A stretch of DNA of 44,235 bases from contig JALHQO010000003.1 of assembly GCA_022841905.1 (NCBI GenBank), positions 1 to 44,235 of the forward strand, written 5' to 3'. Made by a program: the position numbers and the translations under genes. This DNA comes from Hyphomonadaceae bacterium. GTDB lineage: Bacteria > Pseudomonadota > Alphaproteobacteria > Caulobacterales > Aquidulcibacteraceae. A model generated the notes under the pieces. The model had not been told where the DNA came from. It searched no databases and was given only the letters and a program-made list of their open reading frames with translations. Numbering within the stretch: the first letter of the stretch is position 1; each line of letters starts with the position of its first letter. Positions 17,638 through 26,135 of this stretch are shown here, piece after piece.

Positions 17638-19491
17638 ATGCATACGACACGGCGCGCCCTTCTGGGCGGCACGGCGGCTGGTCTTCTTTTGGCGGCGGGC
17701 GGTTGCGCGCGCTCGGGCGCGGGCGGCAGCACCGAATTCCACGCACTGCTTGATCGCCTCGTCACCGACGTTCTGCGCGACGCGCCGGAATACGCCACCA
17801 TGCTCTCGGTTCCGGAAGAGCAAGCGGGCGGGCGCTATATCGACCGCTTGAGCGATGTTTCGCGGGAGTCGCTGCGCCGCCAACTCGCCGTCGCTGAACA
17901 AGGCCTGACGGATCTGCGCGCCATCAGCCGCGACTCGCTGGAAGGCCAAGACGCCGTCACCTATGACGTCGTCGTCACAGCCGCCGAAAACAACATTGCC
18001 TCCGGCCGTTTTGAAACCGGCGGCGGCGCTGGCGCGCCGTATACGGTCACGCAGCTGACCGGCGCTTACACGCAAATCCCGGACTTCCTCGCCAGCATGC
18101 ACCCGGTGACGAACCGCGATCAGGCCGACGCTTACCTCACGCGCCTTTCCGGCTATGCGCGCATGCTCGATCAGGAAACGGCGCGCGTCGGTGAAGACGC
18201 CGCCGCCAATGTTATCCCGCCGGACTTCGCCATTGATGGCGCCATCGGCCAGCTCCGCAACTTCGCCGGCATCGCAACGGCGCAGAATGTTTTGGTCACC
18301 TCGTTCCAGGGCCGTCTGGCCGGCGTTGCCGACATCGCCGATGCCGACAAGACCAGCTTGACGCAACGCGCCGAGACCATCCTGCGCGATGAAATCCTGC
18401 CGGCTTATCAGCGCCAGATCGAAGCGTTGACTGGCGTGCGCGCGCGCGCCGTGCATGACGCCGGCATCTGGCGTCTGCCGCAGGGCGAGGAAATGTACGG
18501 CGTCGCGCTGCGCTCCAGCACCACGACGTCGATGACCGCCGACGAGATCCACAATATGGGCGTCGAACTCGTCGCTCAGTTCAATAGCGAGATGGATGCG
18601 ATCCTGCGGGCGCAGGGGGTGACGCGCGGTACAGTTGCTGAACGTGTCGCCGCATTGGGTCGTCGCCCGGATCAGATTTATCCCAGCACCGATGCCGGCC
18701 GAACCGAATTGCTGGCCGCGCTCAATGCGCAGAATGCGGCGATCCAGGCGCGGATGCCGGAAGTGTGCGGCACGCTCGCGCGCGCAGCACTCGAGATCAA
18801 ACGCGTGCCGGAATACACCGAAGCCGGCGCGCCGGGCGGCTATTATCAGCCAGCCGCGCTCGATGGCTCGCGCCCTGGCGCCTATTACATCAACCTGCGC
18901 GATCCCGCGACCGAGTGGCCGAAGTTCACGCTGCCGACGCTCACCTATCACGAGGGCGTCCCCGGCCACCATTGGCAGATCGCCATCCAGCAAGAGGCGG
19001 GCGAACTGCCGTTCATTCGCAGCGCGCTGCTGGGCTTCGGCGCCTACGCCGAGGGCTGGGGGCTCTACGCCGAACAACTGGCCGACGAGATGGGCATGTA
19101 TGCGAACGATCCGTTCGGCCGCGTCGGCTATTTGCAATCGGCGGCCTTCCGCGCGTCGCGCTTGGTCGTCGATACCGGCATCCACTCGAAGCGCTGGACG
19201 CGTGAGCAGGCGATCCAGTCGATGGTCGAAGCCACCGGCGATCAAGTGAGCTCGATCACCACCGAGATCGAGCGCTATTGTGTGTGGCCGGGCCAGGCTT
19301 GCAGCTACATGGTTGGCCGCCAAGCCATCAACCGCATGCGCGAAAGCGCGCGCACGACGCTCGGCGAAGCCTTCGACATCCGCGGCTTCCACGACACGGT
19401 TCTCACCAACGGCTCGACGCCGCTTTCGGTCACCGAAAGCCTCGTGAATCAGTGGGTGGCGAGCGTCTCTGGTCCTGCCAGCGGCGGCTGA
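17638..19491 (+). CDS. DUF885-family putative metallopeptidase, Tat lipoprotein
   Basis: The 617-residue protein begins MHTTRRALLGGTAAGLLLAAGGC, a twin-arginine-like signal ending in a lipobox cysteine, so it is probably exported and membrane anchored. DUF885 proteins contain H-E-x3-G-H-H, here H438-EGVPGHHWQ-447 (preceded by LPTLTY). It resembles a zinc site, and peptidase activity has been suggested for the family. A ribosome-binding site GGGGTAGG precedes ATG 17638. It stands alone, ending in a strong terminator. Substrate unknown. Confidence 0.9.
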   Translation: MHTTRRALLGGTAAGLLLAAGGCARSGAGGSTEFHALLDRLVTDVLRDAPEYATMLSVPEEQAGGRYIDRLSDVSRESLRRQLAVAEQGLTDLRAISRDSLEGQDAVTYDVVVTAAENNIASGRFETGGGAGAPYTVTQLTGAYTQIPDFLASMHPVTNRDQADAYLTRLSGYARMLDQETARVGEDAAANVIPPDFAIDGAIGQLRNFAGIATAQNVLVTSFQGRLAGVADIADADKTSLTQRAETILRDEILPAYQRQIEALTGVRARAVHDAGIWRLPQGEEMYGVALRSSTTTSMTADEIHNMGVELVAQFNSEMDAILRAQGVTRGTVAERVAALGRRPDQIYPSTDAGRTELLAALNAQNAAIQARMPEVCGTLARAALEIKRVPEYTEAGAPGGYYQPAALDGSRPGAYYINLRDPATEWPKFTLPTLTYHEGVPGHHWQIAIQQEAGELPFIRSALLGFGAYAEGWGLYAEQLADEMGMYANDPFGRVGYLQSAAFRASRLVVDTGIHSKRWTREQAIQSMVEATGDQVSSITTEIERYCVWPGQACSYMVGRQAINRMRESARTTLGEAFDIRGFHDTVLTNGSTPLSVTESLVNQWVASVSGPASGG

Positions 19492-19516
19492 GTGCGTTTG
19501 AAATTGTGAATGCAGG

Positions 19517-19550
19517 CGGCGGCGTGAGCGATCACGCCGCCGTTTGTTTG
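19517..19550 (+). terminator. Terminator shared by convergent genes
   Basis: CGGCGGCGTGA (19517-19527) and TCACGCCGCCG (19532-19542) form an 11-bp stem with a GCGA loop, followed by TTTGTTTG on the plus strand. The TCA at 19532-19534 is also the stop codon (TGA) of the minus-strand DUF1365 gene, so the hairpin includes the end of that gene. Confidence 0.75.
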
Positions 19551-20293
19551 TGCGCCGCGGCGCCGCCGCGACGGCCCAGGAACCGGATGCCCTTCGTCCA
19601 CATCTTCAGCGCTTCCCAATGGATGCCGGCGATGACCATCAGCGTCATCAGCGGATTGCCGGCCCAGACGCGCAGGATATTGGCGTCGGTGAGGGCCAAG
19701 CGCTCGCCTGCGAATGACGCGGTCAGCGCCACTTCGGCGCCGCGCTTGACGATCATCCCCACCGAGGTGCGTTCGCCGGGCGGGGTGATCTGGAATTCGT
19801 AAGCGAGATCCATTTCGAGGAAAGGTGAGACGAAGAATTCTTTCTCGCAAGCCTGTGCAATCGCGCCATTGGCGCTGGCCCGGGGCTTCAGCACATAGAA
19901 GTGCGACTCGCCGAACGTGTTCGACACTTCGTGCACGAGCGCTGCGAGCTCGCCGTCGCGGCGTGTACAGAAATAGACGCTGAGCGGATTGAACACGTAA
20001 TTGAAGAGCCGTGGCATCGAGAGCAGCACGATCTGCCCGCCATCCCAGGCAATGCCTGCTTCGCGCAATTTGGCTTCGATCTGCGGGCGCAGACTCGCAT
20101 TGATTTTGCCGGCGTGATCGCGGTCGAACAGCGCCAGCAAACCGGCGCGGTTGTGCGAAAAGAACTTCAGCCGCCGATTGAGCGCAGGCGCTTCCTCGAT
20201 ATCGACGCTCAGCATGAAGACCGGATAGCGCAAGCGATGCTTGCCGGGCCGCGTGTGAGCGACGTGCCCGCGATAGATGGCTGAACCCGTCAC
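19532..20293 (-). CDS. DUF1365 (COG3496) family protein
   Basis: The 253-residue protein starts SAIYRGHVAHTRPGKHRLRYPVFML and carries LLSMPRLFNYVFNPLSVYFC, HEVSNTFGESHFYVL and the C-terminal WAGNPLMTLMVIAGIHWEALKMW, all characteristic of DUF1365. Its enzymatic role is not settled. In Rhodobacter sphaeroides homologues of this protein and the next lie beside rpoE-chrR and belong to the singlet-oxygen response, with links to membrane fatty-acid modification. It overlaps the upstream FAD gene by four bases. The same neighbourhood here supports the same job. Confidence 0.9.
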   Translation of the reverse strand: MTGSAIYRGHVAHTRPGKHRLRYPVFMLSVDIEEAPALNRRLKFFSHNRAGLLALFDRDHAGKINASLRPQIEAKLREAGIAWDGGQIVLLSMPRLFNYVFNPLSVYFCTRRDGELAALVHEVSNTFGESHFYVLKPRASANGAIAQACEKEFFVSPFLEMDLAYEFQITPPGERTSVGMIVKRGAEVALTASFAGERLALTDANILRVWAGNPLMTLMVIAGIHWEALKMWTKGIRFLGRRGGAAAHKQTAA

Positions 20294-21639
20294 GCCGCCA
20301 GCTGTTGGTTGTGCGACGCCGGCAAGAAGATGCGGGTGGACTCATCAGCGACAGTCCACGGCCGGCGCAGACCGCCTAGCTGCTCGGCCACCGCGAGCCC
20401 GGCTTGCAAGCCGTCTTCGTGGAAACCAGCGCCGAAGTGGGCGCCGCAGAACCAGGTGTTACGCACGCCTTGCAGCGACCACGCCTCCTCCTGCGCGCGG
20501 ATGGCGGCGGCGTTGAAAAGCGGGTGATCGTATTCGGTGTCGTAAAGCACGGCGTCTGCGCGCGGCATGGTGCGGGGATTGAGGGTGAGAAAGATGTTCT
20601 GTTTGCTCTTTATGCCCTGCAACTTGTTCATCCAGTAGGAGACGACGCAGCCGCCTTCCGGATTATCGCCGACATAATTCCAGCTCGCCCAGAGCGGTTC
20701 GCGGCGCGGCATCAGAGCGGGATCAGTGTGCAGAATGGCGCGGTTTTTGGCGTAGCGGAACGCGCCGAGCAGGCGTTGCTCTTCGGCGCTCGGATCGTCG
20801 AGCATGGCCAGCGCTTCGTCGGCGTGGGTGGCGATCACGATGTCATCGTAGCGCGCGGTGTGTCCGTTCGCATCGCGCACCGAAACGCCGCCGCCATCGC
20901 GCCGCACTGAAACCGCGCCCGCATTGAGCCGCACGTTTTCCGCGTAGGAGGCGGTGAGCTTATGGACGTAAGCCTGGCTGCCGCCTTCGACCGTCCGCCA
21001 CTTGGGACGGCCTTGCAGCTTCAGGAGGCCATGGTTTTCGAAGAAGCGCACGAAGGCGCAAGCCGGGTAGTGATGGATCTCCGCCATCGACGCCGACCAG
21101 ATCGCCGCCGCCTGCGGCAGCAAGTGATCGCGCTGAAACGCGTCGCCATAGCCGCGTCCATCAAGATATTCGCCGAGCGAGATCATGCTGTCCCGCGAGC
21201 TGAGCAGATCGAGCGGCGCGTTCTTGTAGAAGCGCAGCAGGTCGAGCGTCATCGACCAGAAGCGCGGGCTCAAGAGGTTGCGCCCGCCGCACAGAAACGC
21301 CGAAGCGCCGACCGAGGAATATTCCGTCTGCCCGCCATTGAGCGACACGCCGAATGACATATCTGACTGTTTCGTCGCCACACCGAGATGTTCGAAGAGG
21401 GCGATCAGGTTCGGGTAGGTGGCGTCGTTAAACACGATAAAGCCGGTGTCGACCGGGGTGGGCCCCAGATCGGTATCGACGATCACTGTGTTTGAGTGCC
21501 CGCCGAGGCGGCCGTTCTTCTCGTAAACCGTGACATCGTGGCGCTGACTGAGTAGCCAAGCAGCGGACATGCCCGAAATGCCTGAGCCGATGACAGCAAT
21601 AGAGCGACGCCGCGATGGCCCGCCAGAGTTAAAGGGCAT
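20290..21639 (-). CDS. FAD-dependent oxidoreductase (COG2907 type)
   Basis: The 449-residue protein has an N-terminal FAD-binding motif, IAVIGSGISGMSAAWLLSQRHDVTVYEKNGRLGGHSNTV, then GFIVFNDATYPNLIALFEHLGV and an amine-oxidase-like C-terminus (AHFGAGFHEDGLQAGLAVAEQLGG). COG2907 proteins are found with DUF1365 and cyclopropane/furan fatty-acid genes and may act on acyl chains. ATG 21639 is preferred because the upstream 20 codons do not resemble the family and would run over the promoter. It is divergent from rpoE; a weaker sigma-E-like site (21714-21686) precedes it. Confidence 0.9.
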   Translation of the reverse strand: MPFNSGGPSRRRSIAVIGSGISGMSAAWLLSQRHDVTVYEKNGRLGGHSNTVIVDTDLGPTPVDTGFIVFNDATYPNLIALFEHLGVATKQSDMSFGVSLNGGQTEYSSVGASAFLCGGRNLLSPRFWSMTLDLLRFYKNAPLDLLSSRDSMISLGEYLDGRGYGDAFQRDHLLPQAAAIWSASMAEIHHYPACAFVRFFENHGLLKLQGRPKWRTVEGGSQAYVHKLTASYAENVRLNAGAVSVRRDGGGVSVRDANGHTARYDDIVIATHADEALAMLDDPSAEEQRLLGAFRYAKNRAILHTDPALMPRREPLWASWNYVGDNPEGGCVVSYWMNKLQGIKSKQNIFLTLNPRTMPRADAVLYDTEYDHPLFNAAAIRAQEEAWSLQGVRNTWFCGAHFGAGFHEDGLQAGLAVAEQLGGLRRPWTVADESTRIFLPASHNQQLAA

Positions 21640-21685
21640 GGAGGTTTCCCGGTCCGGCCGCGAAAACCATGGCCGGTTCTGGCAG

Positions 21686-21714
21686 CGATACGGACTCAAC
21701 GCTTCTCCGGTTCA
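21686..21714 (-). promoter_or_regulatory. Weak sigma-E-like promoter for the FAD/DUF1365 pair
   Basis: On the minus strand TGAACC (21714-21709) is followed after 18 bases by TATCG (21690-21686), upstream of the FAD gene start at 21639. It departs from the TGATCC-N18-TAAGA pattern at one -35 and several -10 positions, so it is a candidate only. Confidence 0.3.
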
Positions 21715-21717
21715 CAC

Positions 21718-21746
21718 TGATCCAGGTTCCGCGCCGCTGCGTAGAA
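21718..21746 (+). promoter_or_regulatory. Sigma-E (ChrR-type) promoter of rpoE-chrR
   Basis: TGATCC (21718-21723) and TAGAA (21742-21746) are exactly 18 bases apart. The known R. sphaeroides RpoE promoter has TGATCC-N18-TAAGA. The -35 match is perfect and the -10 partial. Transcription would begin near 21753, 75 bases before the rpoE start codon, consistent with autoregulation. Confidence 0.65.
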
Positions 21747-21827
21747 CTGCCCATGCGTGCGCTAGAACTCTCGGCCGCTCCCGTGCGAACGGCGCCTTAC
21801 GCGCGGCGCGCCAAGGAGCCTGTCGCT

Positions 21828-22385
21828 GTGCATAGCCCCGCCGATGAAACGGACGAGGCCCTTCTGGTCCGTGTCGCCGGGGGCGATCGGGAGGCGTTTG
21901 CCCGCTTGTTCGGCAAGTATGCGCCGAAGGTGAAGGGCTATCTGATCCGGCTTGGCGCGCGCGGGGCGGCGGCGGAAGACTTGGCGCAGGATGCAATGGT
22001 TTCGGTGTGGCGCCGCGCGGGCTCATTCGATCCGTCGAAGGCGAAGGGATCGACCTGGATTTTCGTCATCGCCCGCAACGCCTGGATCGATCGTCTGCGG
22101 CGCGAGAAGGTCGAACTCGCCTATCGCGCCGGCATGGACGAACCGGAGGAAAGCAGCGACGAGGCGCCCGATGAAGCCGCCGTCCGCTTGCAGACCGAAG
22201 AGCAAATTGCAGCCGCGCTTCTCACCCTGTCGGACGATCAGCGGCAAGTGGTGCGGCTTTCGTTTTTCGAGGATCGCCCGCATTCTGAAATCGCCGAGCG
22301 GCTGTCGTTGCCGCTTGGCACTGTGAAATCGCGCTTGCGGCTTGCCCTGATCAAGCTGCGCGCGCATTGGGAGCAAGTGCAGTGA
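21828..22385 (+). CDS. rpoE: ECF sigma factor, RpoE of the ChrR-controlled group
   Basis: The 185-residue sigma factor has region 2 (DREAFARLFGKYAPKVKGYLIRLG, AEDLAQDAMVSVWRRAGSFDPSKAKGSTWIFVIARNAWIDRLRRE) and region 4 (LTLSDDQRQVVRLSFFEDRPHSEIAERLSLPLGTVKSRLRLAL). The frame is open back to 21669, but the predicted promoter lies inside that part. GTG 21828 has AAGGAG nine bases upstream and gives the usual length, so I choose it. In relatives it is held by ChrR and released by singlet oxygen to drive membrane-repair and quenching genes. It overlaps chrR by GTGA. Confidence 0.93.
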   Translation: MHSPADETDEALLVRVAGGDREAFARLFGKYAPKVKGYLIRLGARGAAAEDLAQDAMVSVWRRAGSFDPSKAKGSTWIFVIARNAWIDRLRREKVELAYRAGMDEPEESSDEAPDEAAVRLQTEEQIAAALLTLSDDQRQVVRLSFFEDRPHSEIAERLSLPLGTVKSRLRLALIKLRAHWEQVQ

Positions 22386-22999
22386 ACCCGCGTCATCATC
22401 CTTCGGCTGACGTTTTGGCGGCCTATGCGGCCGGCACGCTCGAACCCGGCTTTGGCCTCGTGGTCGGCGCCCACGTCGAGCAGTGCGCCGTGTGCCGCGC
22501 CAGCACGGCGGCGTTTGAGGCCGCATCCGGCGAAGCGCTCAGCGCACTTCCGCAAGCGGATGTCGCCGCTGATGCGCTGACGCGCGTTATGTCCCGTCTC
22601 GATGTTGCGCCGGCGCCTGCGCCCGCTATCGATAAGCGTCCGCTCATGGAGCGGCTGCCGCTGGGCAAGCGCAAATGGATCGCGCCGGGTGTGTGGGTGG
22701 CGGCGGTGCAGACGCCGCATGCGCAGGATAACCGCGTTTATCTGCTCTCGGTCGCGCCCGGCATGCCGACGGCGCGGCACGAACATACTGGCGCGGAATT
22801 CTGCACCGTGCTGAAGGGCGCTTTCCGCGATGAATCGGGGCTCTACGCGGCCGGGGATTTCGCCGCGACCGACGAGGATGTGGATCACCTGCCCGTGGTC
22901 GAAGGCGACGAAGACTGCATCTGCCTGTTCGCGACTGAGGGCCGGTTGAAGCCCAAGGGCCTGCTCGGTCGCTTGGCGTTTGCTTACGCCGACGTCTGA
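22382..22999 (+). CDS. chrR: ChrR-type zinc anti-sigma factor
   Basis: The 205-residue protein starts at GTG 22382 overlapping the rpoE stop. With this start the N-terminal zinc ligands fall at H6, H31, C35 and C38 (HPSADVL; HVEQCAVC), the same numbers as in R. sphaeroides ChrR, which supports the start. The C-terminal cupin domain has ARHEHTGAEFCTVLKGAF and a later histidine in DEDVDHLP, matching the metal site needed for the singlet-oxygen response. It binds sigma-E until the signal arrives. Confidence 0.94.
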   Translation: MNPRHHPSADVLAAYAAGTLEPGFGLVVGAHVEQCAVCRASTAAFEAASGEALSALPQADVAADALTRVMSRLDVAPAPAPAIDKRPLMERLPLGKRKWIAPGVWVAAVQTPHAQDNRVYLLSVAPGMPTARHEHTGAEFCTVLKGAFRDESGLYAAGDFAATDEDVDHLPVVEGDEDCICLFATEGRLKPKGLLGRLAFAYADV

Positions 23000-23075
23000 A
23001 CTGGTCGGAATCCGCTCCCGCCGACCTGTGACCTGAGGCATAGTCCCGCCGCCTCGGGCGAGGCGGGATGGGACC

Positions 23076-24320
23076 ATGACAAGCACACACATGGGCGCTG
23101 CGCCCACGCTGAACGCTGGCGCGCGGATCAGCGAAATCGACATGCTGCGCGGCCTCGTCATCGTGCTGATGGCGCTTGATCACGTGCGCGACTACTTCAT
23201 CACCGGCGGCGGATTTTCGATCAATCCGCTCGACCCCGAACAGACCACGCCCTGGCTCTACGCCACGCGCTGGATCACGCACCTGTGCGCGCCGACCTTC
23301 GTGTTTCTCTCCGGCGTCTCAGCCTATCTGCAGTTTGCCCGGGGAAAGGCGACGCCGAACCTGTCGCTCTTCCTGTTCACGCGCGGGCTCTGGCTGATCG
23401 TGCTTGAGCTCACGCTGATCAGCTTCGGCTGGTCGTTTGGCTTTCCGTACCTGCTGTTGATGCAAGTGATCTGGGCGATCGGTTGGTCGATGATTGGTTT
23501 GGCGGCTCTGGTTTGGCTGCCCCGCATGGTGGTGTTGGTCATCGGCGTCGCCATCATTGCCGGGCACAATCTGCTCGATCCGATCAGCGCGCAGCAGTTG
23601 GGCGGCGTCGCCGGCCAGCTTTGGACGTTTCTGCATGATGGCGGCATCATCTTCGCGGGTGAGCAGCCGATCGGGCTGGCGGCGTATCCGATCCTGCCTT
23701 GGCTCGGCATCGCGGCGTTCGGGTACGGCGCGGGCGCACTCTTTGTGCAGCCGCCGGCGCAGCGCGACCGCACCTTGCTGTTGCTGGGCCTAGCCATGTT
23801 GGCGCTGTTCGTCGTGATGCGCTGGTTTAACGGCTATGGCGACCCGCTGTTCGCAACCGGTCCGGAAGCGATCGCGCGCAATTGGCATGATCAGCCGACA
23901 CTGATGGCGCAGATCATGGTGTTTCTCGACGTGCAGAAATATCCGCCGTCGCTGCAGTTCGTGTTGGTGACGTCGGGGGTGGTCTTTGTGCTTTGGCCGC
24001 TGCTCACGCGCCTGCGCGGGCCGGTCGCTTCGCTGCTCACCACGTTCGGGGCGGTGCCGTTCTTCTTCTATCTGCTGCACATTTATCTGATCCACCTGCT
24101 CGCCATGGCGGCGAACGCAGCGGTGGGGCGCGATATCAGCGGCTTCTTCAACTATCTGATCAACGGCTTCACCCAGCCGGAACTGATCGCCAATACCGGC
24201 TTCAGTTTGCCTTGGGTGTATGTCGCTTGGATCGTGGTTCTGACGCTGCTCTATCCGCTCTGCCGCTACTGGCAGCAGCTGAAGGCGCGGCGGCGCGATT
24301 GGTGGCTTTCGTATCTCTGA
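23076..24320 (+). CDS. DUF1624-type membrane acyltransferase (HGSNAT-like)
   Basis: The 414-residue protein has about ten hydrophobic segments. It opens RISEIDMLRGLVIVLMALDHVRDYF, whose DMLRG...DHxRD pattern is typical of the DUF1624/heparan-alpha-glucosaminide N-acetyltransferase-like family. THLCAPTFVFLSGVSAYL and a late FGAVPFFFYLLHIYLIHLLA follow. These inner-membrane proteins are thought to move acyl groups onto sugars; the substrate here is unknown. It lies 76 bases after chrR. A GC-rich imperfect hairpin (about 23044-23068) in the gap suggests separate transcription. Confidence 0.88.
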   Translation: MTSTHMGAAPTLNAGARISEIDMLRGLVIVLMALDHVRDYFITGGGFSINPLDPEQTTPWLYATRWITHLCAPTFVFLSGVSAYLQFARGKATPNLSLFLFTRGLWLIVLELTLISFGWSFGFPYLLLMQVIWAIGWSMIGLAALVWLPRMVVLVIGVAIIAGHNLLDPISAQQLGGVAGQLWTFLHDGGIIFAGEQPIGLAAYPILPWLGIAAFGYGAGALFVQPPAQRDRTLLLLGLAMLALFVVMRWFNGYGDPLFATGPEAIARNWHDQPTLMAQIMVFLDVQKYPPSLQFVLVTSGVVFVLWPLLTRLRGPVASLLTTFGAVPFFFYLLHIYLIHLLAMAANAAVGRDISGFFNYLINGFTQPELIANTGFSLPWVYVAWIVVLTLLYPLCRYWQQLKARRRDWWLSYL

Positions 24321-24360
24321 ACGAAAAGACGCCGCCCTCGGGGTAGCGAGGGCGGCGTCT
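24321..24360 (-). terminator. Rho-independent terminator of the fasciclin gene
   Basis: AGACGCCGCCCTCG (24327-24340) pairs perfectly with CGAGGGCGGCGTCT (24347-24360) over a six-base loop. On the minus strand the stem runs into TTTTCG. It ends the fasciclin transcript and may also stop plus-strand transcription from the acyltransferase, whose stop codon is at 24320. Confidence 0.85.
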
Positions 24361-24382
24361 CACGCCAGCGGGGCCGGAGAGA

Positions 24383-24958
24383 TTAGCCCTGGGCCGGCAT
24401 AAGGACGGTGTCGATCACGTGGATGACGCCGTTCGATTGGTTCAGATCGGTCGCCGTTACGGTTGACGTGCCGCCGGCCGCGTCGGTCAACACAACGCTC
24501 GAGCCCGAGAGGCGCGCCGTCAGCCTGCCGCCTTGCACGGTCGTCAAAGTCGCCGTGCCGCCGCCTGCTTGAATCTGCGAGATCAGATCAGCAGCTGACA
24601 CGCGGCCAGAGACGACGTGATAGGTGAGAATGCCGCTCAGCGTTTCGCGTTGCGCCGGTTGGGTCAGGTTTTCAACCGTGCCAGCCGGCAGCTTTGCGAA
24701 CGCGGCGTTGGTTGGCGCAAACACCGTGAACGGACCAGCGCTCGACAGCGTTTCGGCCAAGCCAGCGGCTTGCACCGCAGCGACCAGCGTCGTGAAATCG
24801 GGTGACGCAACAGCGGCGTCGACAATCGTTCCGGATGCTGCGGTTTGTTCCGCGGCGACCGGCGCTTCAGGCGCTGCTGGCGGCGCTTCGGCCGCGCCGC
24901 AGCTGGCCAAGGCGAGCGAGAACGCGGCAACCGCCGCGGTAGTCATAAGCTTCTTCAT
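24383..24958 (-). CDS. Fasciclin (FAS1) domain lipoprotein
   Basis: The 191-residue protein has a lipoprotein signal (FSLALASC, Cys20), an alanine and proline linker to about residue 42, and one FAS1 domain. Visible motifs are FTTLVAAVQAAGLAETL, GPFTVFAPTNAAFAKLP, LTYHVVSGR and the end NGVIHVIDTVLMP. FAS1 domains mediate adhesion or bind ligands at the cell surface; the role here is unknown. A GAGGAGAT ribosome-binding site precedes the ATG, and a strong terminator follows. Confidence 0.93.
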   Translation of the reverse strand: MKKLMTTAAVAAFSLALASCGAAEAPPAAPEAPVAAEQTAASGTIVDAAVASPDFTTLVAAVQAAGLAETLSSAGPFTVFAPTNAAFAKLPAGTVENLTQPAQRETLSGILTYHVVSGRVSAADLISQIQAGGGTATLTTVQGGRLTARLSGSSVVLTDAAGGTSTVTATDLNQSNGVIHVIDTVLMPAQG

Positions 24959-25033
24959 GATATCTCCTCACGTGCTCGTAGTCACGTTGAGGCAGTTACG
25001 CCGCGCCCATTGGCGCGGATCACACGCGTGCAA

Positions 25034-26128
25034 TTACGCCGCACGTGATGCGTCGATGGAACTTTCGATGTCTTGCGCGAAGTTCATCAACGGTTCGGGG
25101 CGATACGAGGAATCGGCAATCCACCGCAGGCGCGCGGCTTCATGCACGTCGCCATAACGCGCAATGCCGCGCCGCCAACGCGCGCCGACGACATACGCAA
25201 GCGACGGCCGCGTGCTTGAGCGCAAAGAAGCGCCGATCGGATCGATCTCCGCGATGCAGTTCGATACGACCGAGCCCGGATCGCGGTCGAGATAGAGACC
25301 CGCTTGCTCGGCGCCTTCGAGCACCCAGAGCAACGCGCAATTGGAAAGCCCGCGATTGGGCCCGCCGCCGACGCCGCCATGATCGCCCGGAAACCACGCT
25401 TGCGCGACGCGCGGCTGCGCGAACGGCGAGTTGAAGGCGTCGACATTGCTCCACAGCGTCGGCTTGAACGGCGCGCGCCGCTCATCGATCGCCACCGCGT
25501 GGCGCGCATATTCGACCGAACGCGACAGCGCGGTGTCGTGAAACTCGTATTCCTTGTTCAGCCCGATCGAGATCGGCAGCAGGCGCGGAATGCCAAGCGA
25601 GCCCACCGTGTCCCAAACGCCGAGATAGCGAATGGCGAGATTGACGGGCGGGTTGGTGAATGGCGTCGTTAGCCTTGGCCATGCGATTGCGTGCGCGGTG
25701 CGGAAGCGTTCCGTCTGCGGGGCGTCAGCGCCGATTTCTCGCGCCCGATAAAGATCGATGCCCTCCTGCGCTTTGTCGACATGCGCGCGGCGCAAGATGC
25801 CGATCTTACGCAACAGTCCGGCAAGGCTGCGCACGGTGTAGGCGCCGCGCGAAAAGCCGAACAGGTAGAGCTCATCGCCGGGTTCGTAGTTCAGATTGAT
25901 GAAGAGCCAGGCGTCGAGCAGGTTGTCGTCGAGGTCCGCGCCGGTCGCGCCTTGCCAGAGGCTCAAGCCGCTGAGCGATGCGCCGACGCCGGCGGAGTAA
26001 TAGACGATCTGCGAGCGGCCTTGGCGGTCGCGCGACGCAATCGCGCGCGCCGTCAGCGCGACGTTGGTGAGCGTGCCGGCGTAGAGCCGCTGCCAGGTGC
26101 CGTCGCAGCAAATGATCAGCCGCTTCAT
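25034..26128 (-). CDS. DUF2235 alpha/beta-hydrolase-like protein
   Basis: The 364-residue protein opens MKRLIICCDGTWQ and has the nucleophile elbow LYLFGFSRGAYTVRSLAGLL (GFSRG near residue 93), LGVWDTVGSLG and FPGDHGGVGGG. These are the standard DUF2235 motifs, and the fold is shared with Tle1 phospholipase effectors. No signal peptide or secretion genes are nearby, so a housekeeping hydrolase is more likely than an effector. It follows metW by seven bases on the same strand. Confidence 0.88.
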   Translation of the reverse strand: MKRLIICCDGTWQRLYAGTLTNVALTARAIASRDRQGRSQIVYYSAGVGASLSGLSLWQGATGADLDDNLLDAWLFINLNYEPGDELYLFGFSRGAYTVRSLAGLLRKIGILRRAHVDKAQEGIDLYRAREIGADAPQTERFRTAHAIAWPRLTTPFTNPPVNLAIRYLGVWDTVGSLGIPRLLPISIGLNKEYEFHDTALSRSVEYARHAVAIDERRAPFKPTLWSNVDAFNSPFAQPRVAQAWFPGDHGGVGGGPNRGLSNCALLWVLEGAEQAGLYLDRDPGSVVSNCIAEIDPIGASLRSSTRPSLAYVVGARWRRGIARYGDVHEAARLRWIADSSYRPEPLMNFAQDIESSIDASRAA

Positions 26129-26135
26129 GCGCGCC

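Noticed and set aside
17593-19392. A 599-codon open frame antisense to the DUF885 gene
   Set aside because: It mirrors a well-supported gene with signal peptide and HExxxGHH motif. GC-rich coding DNA often leaves the opposite strand open, and its translation (Arg/Asp/Gly-rich) shows no family motif.
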